NCBI GenBank assembly: GCA_030696775.1
Contig: JAUYRN010000032.1
Location: forward strand, 1-64,000
Source: Sulfuricurvum sp.
GTDB taxonomy: Bacteria > Campylobacterota > Campylobacteria > Campylobacterales > Sulfurimonadaceae
Direction of reading: 5' to 3'
DNA length: 64,000 nucleotides
Below the pieces are notes generated by a model. That model was given only the letters and a program-made list of their open reading frames with translations, searched no databases and had not been told where the DNA came from. Positions within the stretch are counted from its first letter, which is position 1; every line of letters starts with the position of its first letter. Shown piece after piece: positions 50,972-60,492 of the stretch. A program made the position numbers and the translations under genes.

Positions 50972-50990
50972 TATATTCGGATAAATTTGG

Positions 50991-50996
50991 TATACT
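50991..50996 (+). promoter_or_regulatory. Predicted -10 element of brnTA
   Basis: TATACT ending 6 bases before the brnT ATG (51003), with no ribosome-binding site between. It suggests a leaderless brnT transcript. Confidence 0.5.
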
Positions 50997-51002
50997 ATTG
51001 GT

Positions 51003-51266
51003 ATGAAATTTGAATATGATAGCATCAAAAGTGAAGTAAACAAACAAAAGCACGGTATTGACTTCGATGAGGCTCAAAAACTGTGGCATGATGAAAATTT
51101 GCTTGAAGCTCCTTTGAATTTCCCTGACGAAATACGTTTTTTGTGTATTGGGAAAATCGAGGAGAAGCACTGGTCTGCTATCATAACCTATAGAACAGAT
51201 GTAATTCGAATTATTTCCGTGAGACGATCACGGTACGTGGAGGTAGATTATTATGAAAACAGCTAA
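51003..51266 (+). CDS. brnT: BrnT-family ribonuclease toxin
   Basis: The 87-residue product matches BrnT toxins (RelE-fold RNases): MKFEYDSIKSEVNKQKHGIDFDEA at the N-terminus (family: KxxxNxxKHGVxFxEA), a central strand region, and RIISVRRSRYVE near the C-terminus. It is followed by a BrnA-type antitoxin overlapping by 14 bases, the normal toxin-first order. The typical target is mRNA, arresting translation under stress. Confidence 0.85.
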   Translation: MKFEYDSIKSEVNKQKHGIDFDEAQKLWHDENLLEAPLNFPDEIRFLCIGKIEEKHWSAIITYRTDVIRIISVRRSRYVEVDYYENS

Positions 51267-51480
51267 AGAGTTTGACGAAGCATTTGATAACGGAGAAGAT
51301 ATATCCGAGTTTGTCGATTGGTCTGCGTCGCGTCGTCCTAATTTGGAACAAAAACGGGTGAATCTCGATTTACCAATATGGATGATCGAGAGACTCGATT
51401 ATGAAGCCAAACGACTCGGTGTTGCTCGACAAGCGATAATGAAAATGTTTTTAGCGCAACATTTAGAAAAAGCAAGTTGA
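51253..51480 (+). CDS. brnA: BrnA-type antitoxin
   Basis: The 75-residue product has the linker start EFDEAFDNGEDISEFVDW common to BrnA-like antitoxins and a C-terminal ribbon-helix-helix (KRVNLDLPIWMIERLDYEAKRLG ... RQAIMKMFLAQHL, split here). It should neutralise BrnT and repress the operon. The overlap with brnT indicates translational coupling. Confidence 0.83.
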   Translation: MKTAKEFDEAFDNGEDISEFVDWSASRRPNLEQKRVNLDLPIWMIERLDYEAKRLGVARQAIMKMFLAQHLEKAS

Positions 51481-51511
51481 CAATCTCTCATGTTACAAAG
51501 CGATTGTGGAG

Positions 51512-51937
51512 TTATACTTCATTAGTTTTTATTGAATTTTTGTTGCAGTATTCATCTGGAGATGTAACTTTTGCCAAAAATCTAAGGACAAACAAAAATA
51601 CCAAAACACCACTAAAAATAAGTATATGATAATTGGTGCTACTTGCAAATACATCAAAAATACTATTGAACTGCTCTTTATTTATTTTCACAACATTTAC
51701 AATAAATTCTCTAAGAGCTAAAATAATAAAAATATCTATCAAGCTTCTAAGTTTTACCCTATTTTCATAAATAAAACCTATTAAAACCCTTACAATTTCT
51801 AAAAGTATCATAAAATAAAGTGCATAAATAATAAGTTCAACAATTAAGCCAAAAATAGAAGCTATTAAAAGTAGTGCACCCGCTAAAAAAACCTCTAAAT
51901 ACAATCTATTTTGAAAAAACATTTTTAATTTTTCCAT
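51512..51937 (-). CDS. psiE: PsiE-family membrane protein
   Basis: The 141-residue protein has four hydrophobic segments and the PsiE (phosphate-starvation-inducible E) family pattern: FLAGALLLIASIFGLIVELIIYALYFMILLE at the N-terminus (split here) and RSLIDIFIILALREFIVNV centrally. Function is unknown in the family. The start has GGAGAATT immediately upstream of the ATG. Base composition is lower in GC than the flanking regulator genes. The symbol reflects the family only. Confidence 0.78.
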   Translation of the reverse strand: MEKLKMFFQNRLYLEVFLAGALLLIASIFGLIVELIIYALYFMILLEIVRVLIGFIYENRVKLRSLIDIFIILALREFIVNVVKINKEQFNSIFDVFASSTNYHILIFSGVLVFLFVLRFLAKVTSPDEYCNKNSIKTNEV

Positions 51938-51971
51938 AATTCTCCAAAGTTAAAAAATTTAAATCGCAGTA

Positions 51972-51977
51972 ATTATA
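51972..51977 (-). promoter_or_regulatory. Predicted -10 element of psiE
   Basis: TATAAT on the minus strand in ACTATAATTACTG, 35 bases before the psiE ATG, preceded by an A-rich tract. Confidence 0.5.
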
Positions 51978-52061
51978 GTTTTTTTCGTGTCAGGTAAATC
52001 TCAGGAAGATTAGTAAAAGAATAAAGAAAATATTAAAAAGAAAGAAAAGGGGAGAATAATC

Positions 52062-52751
52062 CTACGAAAGAGGTTCATTCATCCGATACCCCATCCCCGA
52101 CTCGGTGACGATATACTGCGGAATAGAGGGATTCTCTTCGATTTTTTTACGAAGTTGCGCCATAAAAACACGTAGATAATGGGTCTCTTTTTCGTACCCT
52201 CTCCCCCAAACGTTTTCAAGGACAAAGGTATGGGTCAGAATTTTGCCCCTGTTTTTAGCAAACAACGCCAATAACTCAAACTCTTTTTTCGTCAGTTTAA
52301 TCGGTTTAGAATCGAGAGTAACCGTTTTGTTTACTAAATTGATGGAAAGTTTTCCGATCATAATTTCACTGCTTAAAGATTCATCTTTTTCACCAACACG
52401 TCGTGACAATGCTTTTATCCGTGCGATCAGTTCGCCAATACTGAAAGGTTTTGTCAAATAATCATCTGCCCCCATCTCCAATGCTTCAATCTTTTCACTC
52501 TCAATGTCACGTGCACTGACAACAATAATCGGTACATCACTGAACATTTTAGCTTCTTTGATGAACTTTTTGCCGTCTCCATCAGGGAGACCTAGATCAA
52601 GAAGCACCAATGAGATAGGATTTTGAGAAAGTGCAACAAGACCTGATTTTATTGAGTCTGCTTTTATCAGTTCATATCCTGCTGCACCCAACGAAATACT
52701 CAGCATTTTTTGGATTCCGCTGTCATCCTCAACCAATAAAATATTTGCCAT
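52062..52751 (-). CDS. kdpE: Potassium-response regulator KdpE
   Basis: 229 residues: receiver (NILLVEDDSGIQKML, LVLLDLGLPDGDG with the phosphoacceptor, KPF) and OmpR-type winged helix (IKLTKKEFELLALFAKN ... THYLRVFMAQLRKKIE). It is the last gene of the kdpFABCDE cluster, 3 bases after kdpD, and would activate the kdp promoter when K+ is low. A paralogue lies at 48156. Confidence 0.93.
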   Translation of the reverse strand: MANILLVEDDSGIQKMLSISLGAAGYELIKADSIKSGLVALSQNPISLVLLDLGLPDGDGKKFIKEAKMFSDVPIIVVSARDIESEKIEALEMGADDYLTKPFSIGELIARIKALSRRVGEKDESLSSEIMIGKLSINLVNKTVTLDSKPIKLTKKEFELLALFAKNRGKILTHTFVLENVWGRGYEKETHYLRVFMAQLRKKIEENPSIPQYIVTESGMGYRMNEPLS

Positions 52752-52754
52752 TTT

Positions 52755-55436
52755 TTATCCTTCTTCTGTATTCATTTGTGAATCATTTGAGTCGATTGGG
52801 AGGGTAATCGTCAATACAAATTCACCATAGCGTTTCGTTGCATTGATAGTCCCCTTATGCGCTTGTATGATTCCTTTTATAATTGAGAGTCCAAGACCGG
52901 AGCCTTTGATTTTAGCCGAAATTTCAGCCCGATAAAATTTATCAAATATATTGCCTAATTCAGACCCCTCAATATCGCTAGGGTTAGAAACCGTAATCAA
53001 GAGGCTAGAACCCCGTTGCACAGCATGAACTTTGATTTCACCGGCTTTTGAGTATTTTAACGCATTATCAAAGAGATTGAGGAAGGCTTGCTCTAACAAT
53101 GAAAAATCCCCTTTAATCGGTGAAGAATCAACATCAAAGCTAAAGGTCACATCTTCACGAGGATGCTGTTTTAATGCTTTTTGATAGGCATTTCCAAAAA
53201 TATCTTCTACATCGCACCAATCTTTTTTCAGATGGATCAATCCGTTTTCAAGTCGTGCAAAATCCAAAAGATTTTTAAGTATCCGCTCCATCTCTAAAGC
53301 GCTCTCTTCGATATTTTCCAACAACTGTTTTTCGGACACATCGGAGATAATTACCTCGGGAGTGTTGATCGTACTCACCGATCCTAAAATCGCAGCCAAT
53401 GGAGTTTTGAGTTCATGATAGACGGAGTTAAACAGCACCGATGTCAATTTTTCAGAGGCTTCCACCAATTTAATATGCTGATTTTGTCGAAACAGACCTA
53501 TACGCCATAATGAAACGGCAAAGGTGTTCATAAAAGCAGACAACAACTCATAAGTAGGAGCGTCCAATATCGGTAACTCAACTGCAACAACGGCTACGGT
53601 TTTATCAAATGCCTTGGAAGGAAAATAGGTCATTTCCACATTGGGCAGAGTGTTAGTGAATTTTCCGGCACTTTCACCGTTACGGTAAACCCACTGAGTA
53701 CATGCCAAATCATTGGGAGGTAGGCGGTACACGGCACACTCATCACTGCTAAACATCTCACTGTTCACAATCGCTGAAACGATTTTGAGTTGATCCGATT
53801 CATCAGGGATAAAGACAATTGTTTTTGAATCGAAAATAGCGTGAAGTTTTTCAACGGCAAATCGTGAAGCATCCTCCTCATTTTCAAAATCTCCTAATTT
53901 GGAACTTAGTTCATACAGTCGTCGAAATCGTGTTTCTTCATTTTTAATCGCTTTATTTTTTGCTTTGATCCCATCGGAGAGTTTTCCAGAAGTGTAGCCG
54001 ACAATCAAAAAGATGATAAACGAAAGGGTATAGCGAAGATCATTCACACTAAATGTATAGAACGGCTCAATAAATAAAAAATCAAACAGCAATACCCCAA
54101 TCAGTGCCGTAAAAAAAGAGTACGTCACCCCATAGCGAACGGCGGTAAAAAGGGTTAATAAAAGATACAACAGTGTGATGTTCACAATTCCCAGCAAATC
54201 TTTGCCTAAGAACGAGATCCCTGTGATAGCGATTAACATTGCTAGTGAGTTCAGATAATAACGAAGATTATCGTTCATCTCTTCAAAGGGTTTAATTTGT
54301 TCAAATAAGGAGGGGTGCTTTTTTTCAAACGGAACGACATCAATGATACATTTAGGTTTTCGATCCATCACACTTTGTGTCAGATTAGGAAACAATAAAC
54401 CAAAAAATCGGCTTTTAGGTCGTGTCATCACCAACTCGGTTATCCCATACTCTTCGACCGACTCGATCACCGCATCAGTTTTGTCTCCTGATATTTTTGA
54501 GATGATGGTAGCTCCAAGACGTTCAGCAAGACGGATATGTTTGCGTATCTGAGCACTTTTTTGAGCGTTTCCGGGAGCATCGGAAGTGATTTGAAGTGCT
54601 ATGAAATCGGCTTTTAATGAATCACTCAGCCGTTTAGCATAGCGAACGGCATCCATCGACTCTTCGTGATGATCGATGCAGACCATGACCGTGTTGGTTT
54701 GAACCCGTCTACCATCACGTTTGGCAACCGAATATTCGTTGAGCTCATCGCTTACTTTGAGCGCTGCTTTACGGAGGGTGAGTTCGCGTAGTTTGCTCAA
54801 ATTTTGTTCGGTAAAGAAATTATTGAGTGCGGATTCGACACGATTTTGGGGATAGATTTTACCGTTTTTGAGCCGCTCAATTAGTTCGTCGGGCGGTGTG
54901 TCGATAAGTCGGAACGTATCCACCCGCTCCAAAATGCTATCGGGAACCGTTTCGACTACCCGTACGTTCGTGAGTGAATAGACGATGTCATTAAGACTCT
55001 CGATGTGTTGGATGTTCATTGTCGAAATAACATCAATACCGTGCGAGAGAATTTCAAGGACATCCTGATACCGTTTTTCGTAGCTGGAACCATGGGTATT
55101 GCTGTGCGCCAATTCGTCGATGAGTACCACTTCAGGGTCACGTTTGAGGATGGCATCCACATCCACTTCGCCAAATTCCGCTCCGCCATAACGGATTTTT
55201 TTGCTAGGAATAACTTCCAACCCCTCGACTAATGATTCGGTTTCCTCGCGCCCATGCACTTCGAGATACCCGACCACCACATCAATACCGCTTTGTTGGA
55301 GTTGACGCCCTTTTAAGAGCATAGCGTAGGTTTTACCGACTCCAGCAGCGGCACCGAGATAGAGGATAAAATTTCCCTCTTCGGCTTTTTGTATCTCTTC
55401 GAGGAGCCTTTCGGCCTTAGATTTTAACTTTTCCAA
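52755..55436 (-). CDS. kdpD: Potassium sensor histidine kinase KdpD
   Basis: The 893-residue sensor has the full KdpD layout. A cytoplasmic KdpD domain with Walker A GAAAGVGKT (28-36) and DELAHSNTHG, a USP domain (about 250-370), four clustered membrane helices (about 395-500), a GAF-like region, HisKA (YHELKTPLAAILGS) and HATPase_c (FDNALKYS, GSGLGLSII) follow in order. The start is a TTG overlapping kdpC by 20 bases, with a weak ribosome-binding site, which may hold KdpD levels low. Senses K+ limitation and c-di-AMP in some groups. Confidence 0.95.
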   Translation of the reverse strand: MEKLKSKAERLLEEIQKAEEGNFILYLGAAAGVGKTYAMLLKGRQLQQSGIDVVVGYLEVHGREETESLVEGLEVIPSKKIRYGGAEFGEVDVDAILKRDPEVVLIDELAHSNTHGSSYEKRYQDVLEILSHGIDVISTMNIQHIESLNDIVYSLTNVRVVETVPDSILERVDTFRLIDTPPDELIERLKNGKIYPQNRVESALNNFFTEQNLSKLRELTLRKAALKVSDELNEYSVAKRDGRRVQTNTVMVCIDHHEESMDAVRYAKRLSDSLKADFIALQITSDAPGNAQKSAQIRKHIRLAERLGATIISKISGDKTDAVIESVEEYGITELVMTRPKSRFFGLLFPNLTQSVMDRKPKCIIDVVPFEKKHPSLFEQIKPFEEMNDNLRYYLNSLAMLIAITGISFLGKDLLGIVNITLLYLLLTLFTAVRYGVTYSFFTALIGVLLFDFLFIEPFYTFSVNDLRYTLSFIIFLIVGYTSGKLSDGIKAKNKAIKNEETRFRRLYELSSKLGDFENEEDASRFAVEKLHAIFDSKTIVFIPDESDQLKIVSAIVNSEMFSSDECAVYRLPPNDLACTQWVYRNGESAGKFTNTLPNVEMTYFPSKAFDKTVAVVAVELPILDAPTYELLSAFMNTFAVSLWRIGLFRQNQHIKLVEASEKLTSVLFNSVYHELKTPLAAILGSVSTINTPEVIISDVSEKQLLENIEESALEMERILKNLLDFARLENGLIHLKKDWCDVEDIFGNAYQKALKQHPREDVTFSFDVDSSPIKGDFSLLEQAFLNLFDNALKYSKAGEIKVHAVQRGSSLLITVSNPSDIEGSELGNIFDKFYRAEISAKIKGSGLGLSIIKGIIQAHKGTINATKRYGEFVLTITLPIDSNDSQMNTEEG

Positions 55437-56007
55437 ATTCTCTGTCTAATGTTAAATTTATCGTTACGACATTTACTTTTTCTTCCCCTATAATACCCCA
55501 ATACGCCTTTTGAGTATTTTTATGAAGGACATCTATTACTTTGGATTCTTCAATTCCACGTGATAAAGCTACCCGTTTAGCCTGAATCGTTGCATTCGTC
55601 ACAGTGATGTGAGGATCAAGCCCGCTTCCACTCGTTGTCACCGCATCCATAGGGACTTTTTGTGAAACACTCAAGTTGTTTTCGGCACGATACGCTTCAA
55701 CCCGCCCTTTAACCGCATCGTGGAGTTTTTGGCTGGTGTAGCCTAAATTTGATCCGCTCGATGACGTACCATCATACCCATCCGCTCCGGCTGCTGAGGG
55801 GCGCGGGTGAAAGTACTGAGGCTGGGTAAAATTTTGGGCTATCAATGTTGAAGCTATAGGCATTTTGCCTTCATACACCAAAGAACCTTTCGCTTGGTCT
55901 GCAAACACACCAGCTCCGATTGCGTTTATCGTCAATGGATACGCAAGAGCACAGATGACCGTCAAGCCACTAAACAAGAGTACCGATTTTTCTAATTCTT
56001 TAAACAT
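55417..56007 (-). CDS. kdpC: Potassium-transporting ATPase subunit KdpC
   Basis: About 196 residues with one N-terminal membrane helix (LLFSGLTVICALAYPLTINAIG). It has the conserved periplasmic motifs QPQYFHPRPSAAG, GSGLDPHI and a C-terminal VNVVTINLTLDREFG. It stabilises the KdpFABC complex and aids ATP binding by KdpB. The ATG at 56007 has AAGGAG upstream; the in-frame ATG at 56031 lies inside kdpB and is rejected. Confidence 0.94.
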   Translation of the reverse strand: MFKELEKSVLLFSGLTVICALAYPLTINAIGAGVFADQAKGSLVYEGKMPIASTLIAQNFTQPQYFHPRPSAAGADGYDGTSSSGSNLGYTSQKLHDAVKGRVEAYRAENNLSVSQKVPMDAVTTSGSGLDPHITVTNATIQAKRVALSRGIEESKVIDVLHKNTQKAYWGIIGEEKVNVVTINLTLDREFGKVKI

Positions 56008-56017
56008 CTTTTTCTCC

Positions 56018-58039
56018 TTATGCCATACCAAGGGCGCTAATCACCATATCGATGAGTTTGATCCCGATAAACGGGGTAATAATCCCCCCTAAACCGTAAA
56101 TCGCGAGATTACGACGCAATGCCGCCTCTTCGCTTTGGGCTTTAAATGCCGCACCTCGTAATGCAACAGGTATTAGTGCCACAAGAATAAGGGCATTAAA
56201 AATAACCGCCGAGAGGATCGCACTTTTCGGACTCGCTAAATCCATAATATTGAGCACCGCAAGCGATGGGAAAATAATCACAGCCAAAGCCGGAATGACC
56301 GCAAAATATTTCGCCACGTCATTGGCAATACTAAACGTCGTCAATGCTCCGCGCGTCGAGAGGAGCTGTTTACCCACTTCGACGATTTCAAGCAGTTTTG
56401 TAGGGCTGCTATCGAGGTCGATCATGTTCGCCGCCTCTTTTGCCGACTGTGTCCCGCTGTTCATAGCCAATCCCACATCGGCTTGCGCCAATGCCGGAGC
56501 GTCATTAGTACCATCCCCCGTCATGGCGACGAGATGCCCCTCTTTTTGATACTGTTGAATCAAACGAATTTTAGTCTCAGGAGTCGCTTCCGCTACAAAA
56601 TCATCTACTCCCGCTTCCGCCGCAATCGCTGCTGCCGTGAGAGGGTTGTCTCCGGTAATCATCACCGTTTTGATCCCCATAAGACGCAACTCGGCAAACT
56701 TGGCTTTAATCCCCGGTTTGACAATATCTTTGAGCATCACAACACCCAAAACTCTGCCATTGACCGCTATGACGAGGGGAGTAGCCCCCTCTTTTGCGAT
56801 TTTTTCACAAATACTTCGACACTGCGTATCGAGCATTCCCTCGTACAGTTCAACAAATGCCGCAATCGAATCCATCGCCCCTTTTCGGATATGGACATCT
56901 CCGATGTTCACACCACTTAGGCGAGTATCGGCACTAAAAGCAATCCATGTCTCTTCTCCAACAAGCGTAATCGGCTTGGCATCCATACTGCTAGCAAGTG
57001 TAACAATACTCCGTCCCTCTGGGGTCTCATCCGCTTGAGAGGAGAGTATCGCATACGAGAGTAGTTCGCTTTTACTGACACCGTTTACGGTAAAAAATTC
57101 ACTCGCCATACGGTTTCCGAAGGTAATTGTTCCTGTTTTGTCAAGCAACAATACCGAAATATCCCCCGCCGTTTCGACCGCTTTACCACTGGTAGCAATG
57201 ACGTTTTTACGCAACAATCGATCCATTCCCGCAATCCCGATAGCACTGAGCAGTCCGCCGATGGTAGTCGGGATAAGACAGACAAACAACGCTACGAGAA
57301 CGAGGAGTGAAAAGGAACTGTTAAAATAGCCTACCAACGGTTGCAACGTAGCGACCGCGAGCAAAAAGATCAGGCTAAACCCGATAAGAATTAAACTCAG
57401 AGCAATTTCATTAGGTGTTTTTTGACGTTTAGCCCCCTCGACCAATAAAATCATTTTATCGAGAAAACTCTCACCCTTCGCCGCCGTTACACGAATTTTA
57501 ATCCAGTCGGAAAGTACCGAAGTACCCCCTGTAACCGAACTACGATCCCCACCGCTTTCACGGATGACGGGAGCAGATTCTCCGGTAATCGCACTCTCGT
57601 TAACACTAGCGACTCCTTCGATCACTTCACCATCGATTGGGATCAACTCACCCGCTTTGACGATGACCACATCTCCCTTAACCAAGAAAGAAGCATCAAC
57701 GTATTCTGCTTTATCTCCAATCAAACGGTTAGCTTTCAAGTCGCTTTGCGTTTGACGTAAACTCGATGCTTGCGCTTTTCCTCGCCCCTCTGCCAACGCT
57801 TCGGCGAAGTTGGCGAAAAGAACGGTAAACCACAGCCAAAATAAGAGCTGTAGATTAAACCAAAAATCCGCAGGATCAAAATGTCCAGTAAAAAAGAGAA
57901 CCGTACAAAACGCTGAGCTGAGCGTCACGGCAAAGATAACCGGATTTTTGATCTGATGTTTCGGATTGAGGCGAATAAACGACTCTTTCAAGGCTTCTTT
58001 AAATATTTCATTGTTATTAATTTCAATTGCTTTTTTCAT
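56018..58039 (-). CDS. kdpB: Potassium-transporting P-type ATPase subunit KdpB
   Basis: The 673-residue catalytic subunit has the P-type ATPase hallmarks: TGESAPV in the actuator domain, phosphorylated Asp in [24 protein letters not shown], and [16 protein letters not shown]. Seven membrane helices are expected. It drives K+ uptake by KdpA. Length and motifs are complete. 9 bases separate it from kdpA and 10 bases from kdpC. Confidence 0.97.
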   Translation of the reverse strand: MKKAIEINNNEIFKEALKESFIRLNPKHQIKNPVIFAVTLSSAFCTVLFFTGHFDPADFWFNLQLLFWLWFTVLFANFAEALAEGRGKAQASSLRQTQSDLKANRLIGDKAEYVDASFLVKGDVVIVKAGELIPIDGEVIEGVASVNESAITGESAPVIRESGGDRSSVTGGTSVLSDWIKIRVTAAKGESFLDKMILLVEGAKRQKTPNEIALSLILIGFSLIFLLAVATLQPLVGYFNSSFSLLVLVALFVCLIPTTIGGLLSAIGIAGMDRLLRKNVIATSGKAVETAGDISVLLLDKTGTITFGNRMASEFFTVNGVSKSELLSYAILSSQADETPEGRSIVTLASSMDAKPITLVGEETWIAFSADTRLSGVNIGDVHIRKGAMDSIAAFVELYEGMLDTQCRSICEKIAKEGATPLVIAVNGRVLGVVMLKDIVKPGIKAKFAELRLMGIKTVMITGDNPLTAAAIAAEAGVDDFVAEATPETKIRLIQQYQKEGHLVAMTGDGTNDAPALAQADVGLAMNSGTQSAKEAANMIDLDSSPTKLLEIVEVGKQLLSTRGALTTFSIANDVAKYFAVIPALAVIIFPSLAVLNIMDLASPKSAILSAVIFNALILVALIPVALRGAAFKAQSEEAALRRNLAIYGLGGIITPFIGIKLIDMVISALGMA

Positions 58040-58048
58040 TCTATTTCC

Positions 58049-59737
58049 TTAGAACAGCTTGCCGGATAACATGAGGACATGCTCGGCAATCGCTGTAAAC
58101 GTTAATGCTGGTAAAAAGGTCAACGCTCCCAAAATGAGGACAGTAAACGCCAAAAAGATCGTAAAAGTCATATTGTCGCTTTTTACCGAACCCGATGAGA
58201 GGGCATACGTTTTTTTATTCGACATACTAGCCGCAATCGCGATCATCGGAATAATAACGCCGAAGCGTCCGATGAACATCGCTATGGCCAATGTCACATT
58301 GTAAAACGGTGTATTGGCCGTAAGTCCGGCAAATGCACTTCCGTTATTCGCCGCCGCCGAGGTGTAGGCATAGAGTATTTCTCCCAATCCATGCGGTCCT
58401 GCGTTATTTAGACCCGCCAACCCATCGGCGCAATTCGCCGCGATTGCTGAAAAGCCCAAAATAGCCGCCGAGGGGAGGAGCAACGCGATAATAACCGCCT
58501 TAATCTCATACGCTTCGATCTTTTTGCCCAAATACATAGGTGTCTTTCCGACCATCAAACCGATCATAAACATTGAAAGCAATACATAAATCATCATCCC
58601 GTAAAACCCTGCACCGACACCACCGAAGATAACTTCTCCGACCATCATCTGAAGCATCAATACACCACCTGCAAGAGGTGAGAAACTGTCATGCATCGAA
58701 TTAACCGCACCGCACGATGCAGCCGTTGTTACGGTCGCAAACAGACTCGACGCTCCCAGAGCAAATCGTACCTCTTTACCCTCCATACTAGGACCCGCTT
58801 CAACACCAAGCTGTGTCAGCATTGCATTTCCTTGCGATTCGGCATAATAAGTTGATCCCAAAGTCAAGGTAAATAAGAGTGCCATGGCGCCAAAGATCGC
58901 TATCCCCTCTCTGCGATTTCCGGCAAACTTGCCATACGCGAAGAGCAATGCTACAGGGATTAAAAAGATCGAAAACATTTGGATGAAGTTGGTCAACTCA
59001 TTTGGGTTTTCAAACGGATGAGCACTGTTGACGTTGAAAAATCCGCCGCCGTTGGTTCCCAACATTTTGATTGCTTCCTGACTCGCCACCGGTCCCATCG
59101 CAAGGGTTTGTTTTACCCCTTCAATCGTTGTTACCTCCACATAAGGGGAAAGATTTTGAATCACCCCTTGAGAGAGTAAAAAAACCGCATAAACGATAGA
59201 GAGTGGCAAAAGCAAACGCAACGTCGTTTTCGTCATATCGACGTAAAAATTTCCGATTCCTCTCCCCGTTAAACCGCGCATCAAAGCAACGGCAATCGCA
59301 GCACCTGTTGCGGCTGAGAGGAAGTTTTGTACGCTTAGCCCCACCATTTGCGAAAAGTAGCTCATCGTACTCTCACCACCATAACTTTGCCAGTTTGTGT
59401 TCGTCACAAAACTAATCGCCGTATTGAGTGCCAAATGCCAGCTAAGATTCGGAAAGTTTTGGGGATTGAGCCAAAATCCACTTTGAAAAAAGAGGATAAA
59501 AAAGAGGATAAAAATACCGAATAGATTAAATACCATCATCGAGAGAGTATATGCTTTAAAACTCTGTGATTTTTCTGTATTGATTCCACTGATACGAAAC
59601 AAAGCATTTTCTAGCGGTGAAATGACGGGATCTAGAAATGTTTTCTTTCCATCAAAAATCTTATAAACATAGTTTCCGATAAAAAATCCAAAAACAACTA
59701 CTGTGAACGCGAACAATACCATATCCAATACTTCCAT
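58049..59737 (-). CDS. kdpA: Potassium-transporting ATPase subunit KdpA
   Basis: The 562-residue membrane protein, related to the KtrB/TrkH channels, binds and conducts K+. Selectivity-filter-like loops are visible: SFVTNTNWQSYGGE, LGTNGGGFFNVNSAHPFENP, AASCGAVNSMHDSFSP and AAANNGSAFAGL. About ten membrane helices are present. The ATG directly follows the kdpF stop codon. Confidence 0.96.
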   Translation of the reverse strand: MEVLDMVLFAFTVVVFGFFIGNYVYKIFDGKKTFLDPVISPLENALFRISGINTEKSQSFKAYTLSMMVFNLFGIFILFFILFFQSGFWLNPQNFPNLSWHLALNTAISFVTNTNWQSYGGESTMSYFSQMVGLSVQNFLSAATGAAIAVALMRGLTGRGIGNFYVDMTKTTLRLLLPLSIVYAVFLLSQGVIQNLSPYVEVTTIEGVKQTLAMGPVASQEAIKMLGTNGGGFFNVNSAHPFENPNELTNFIQMFSIFLIPVALLFAYGKFAGNRREGIAIFGAMALLFTLTLGSTYYAESQGNAMLTQLGVEAGPSMEGKEVRFALGASSLFATVTTAASCGAVNSMHDSFSPLAGGVLMLQMMVGEVIFGGVGAGFYGMMIYVLLSMFMIGLMVGKTPMYLGKKIEAYEIKAVIIALLLPSAAILGFSAIAANCADGLAGLNNAGPHGLGEILYAYTSAAANNGSAFAGLTANTPFYNVTLAIAMFIGRFGVIIPMIAIAASMSNKKTYALSSGSVKSDNMTFTIFLAFTVLILGALTFLPALTFTAIAEHVLMLSGKLF

Positions 59738-59827
59738 TTACAGCTCCTCAATCTTTACAAGGCTATAAATAAAGTACAGTAGCAATGAAACCGCAAGCGT
59801 TGCGCCTACAATCATATCAACCATCAT
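59738..59827 (-). CDS. kdpF: Potassium-transporting ATPase small subunit KdpF
   Basis: A 29-residue single-helix protein (starts MMVDMIVGATLAVSLLLYF, ends KIEEL) located exactly where kdpF is expected, with its stop abutting the kdpA ATG. KdpF stabilises the KdpABC complex in the lipid bilayer. GGAG lies 6 bases before the ATG at 59827; an in-frame ATG at 59839 is possible but lacks a site. The gene is too short for most gene finders and easily missed. Confidence 0.85.
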   Translation of the reverse strand: MMVDMIVGATLAVSLLLYFIYSLVKIEEL

Positions 59828-59861
59828 CTCTAACTCCATTACAGAACAAATTTCAACTTTA

Positions 59862-59867
59862 ATCATA
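59862..59867 (-). promoter_or_regulatory. Predicted -10 element of the kdp operon
   Basis: TATGAT on the minus strand in GGATATGATTAAAG, 34 bases before kdpF. Upstream, TTTAGACTTTTTTGACCGAC and TTTAGGG form imperfect T-rich direct repeats that could bind KdpE, which recognises T-rich direct repeats in E. coli. The match is loose. Confidence 0.4.
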
Positions 59868-59944
59868 TCCCTAAAGTCGGTCAAAAAAGTCTAAAATAAA
59901 AAGGGGAAAGCATAAAAAAAATATCAAGAAAGGATAAAGAAGGA

Positions 59945-59958
59945 TTCCCCGAAGGGAA
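59945..59958 (-). terminator. Predicted terminator of pgpA
   Basis: Small hairpin TTCCC / GGGAA (59945-59949, 59954-59958) 14 bases after the pgpA stop. On the minus strand it is followed by a pyrimidine-rich run (TCCTTCTTTATCCTTTC). The stem is short, so strength is modest. Confidence 0.45.
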
Positions 59959-59971
59959 GAGAGTGAGTTAT

Positions 59972-60484
59972 TTAGCCGATCAATCCACTTTTTAAAATGA
60001 GTTGCCACACGATGGCGGCACTGATTCCTGCGGCGAATCCGGCGAGAATGTCATCTCCCATCACTCCCAATCCCCCTTTGGTTTCGCGGTCGATGCGACC
60101 GATGAGGGAAGGTTTTTTAATATCGTAGATGCGGAAAAAGATAAAACTCAAAATGATTTGAATTGTTATTCCATTGCTCCAGAGGGTTAAATCATTCATT
60201 GTAAATGCGATCCCCGGAGCAATAGCCAGTGCAATCCACATCCCTACCAACTCATCGATAACAATACGGCTATCGTCATGCTCGTGTGAGGTTGCTTCAT
60301 ACTTATCTATACCTTTAATCGCTATGAGAGTAATGAGAACAGAGATCATAAAGAGTGTTTGTGAGCCAAAAAACATCAAAATCGCAACACCAAAAGGGAG
60401 CGAGACCAGTGTCCCTACTGTTCCGGGAGCTTTGGGTGCATGACCACTTTTGAAGAGGGTGAGAAAAAGCCAGTTTAGTTTCAT
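59972..60484 (-). CDS. pgpA: Phosphatidylglycerophosphatase A
   Basis: PgpA dephosphorylates phosphatidylglycerophosphate to phosphatidylglycerol. The 170-residue membrane protein shows the family motifs SGHAPKAPGTVGTLVSLP near the N-terminus, HDDSRIVIDELVGMWIAL with the acidic metal site, and KGGLGVMGDDILAG near the end. It follows the ATP-sulfurylase-like gene by 8 bases; the ispDF-regulator-sat-pgpA order is also found in Campylobacter jejuni (Cj1607-Cj1610). Confidence 0.94.
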   Translation of the reverse strand: MKLNWLFLTLFKSGHAPKAPGTVGTLVSLPFGVAILMFFGSQTLFMISVLITLIAIKGIDKYEATSHEHDDSRIVIDELVGMWIALAIAPGIAFTMNDLTLWSNGITIQIILSFIFFRIYDIKKPSLIGRIDRETKGGLGVMGDDILAGFAAGISAAIVWQLILKSGLIG

Positions 60485-60492
60485 AATCGTTC

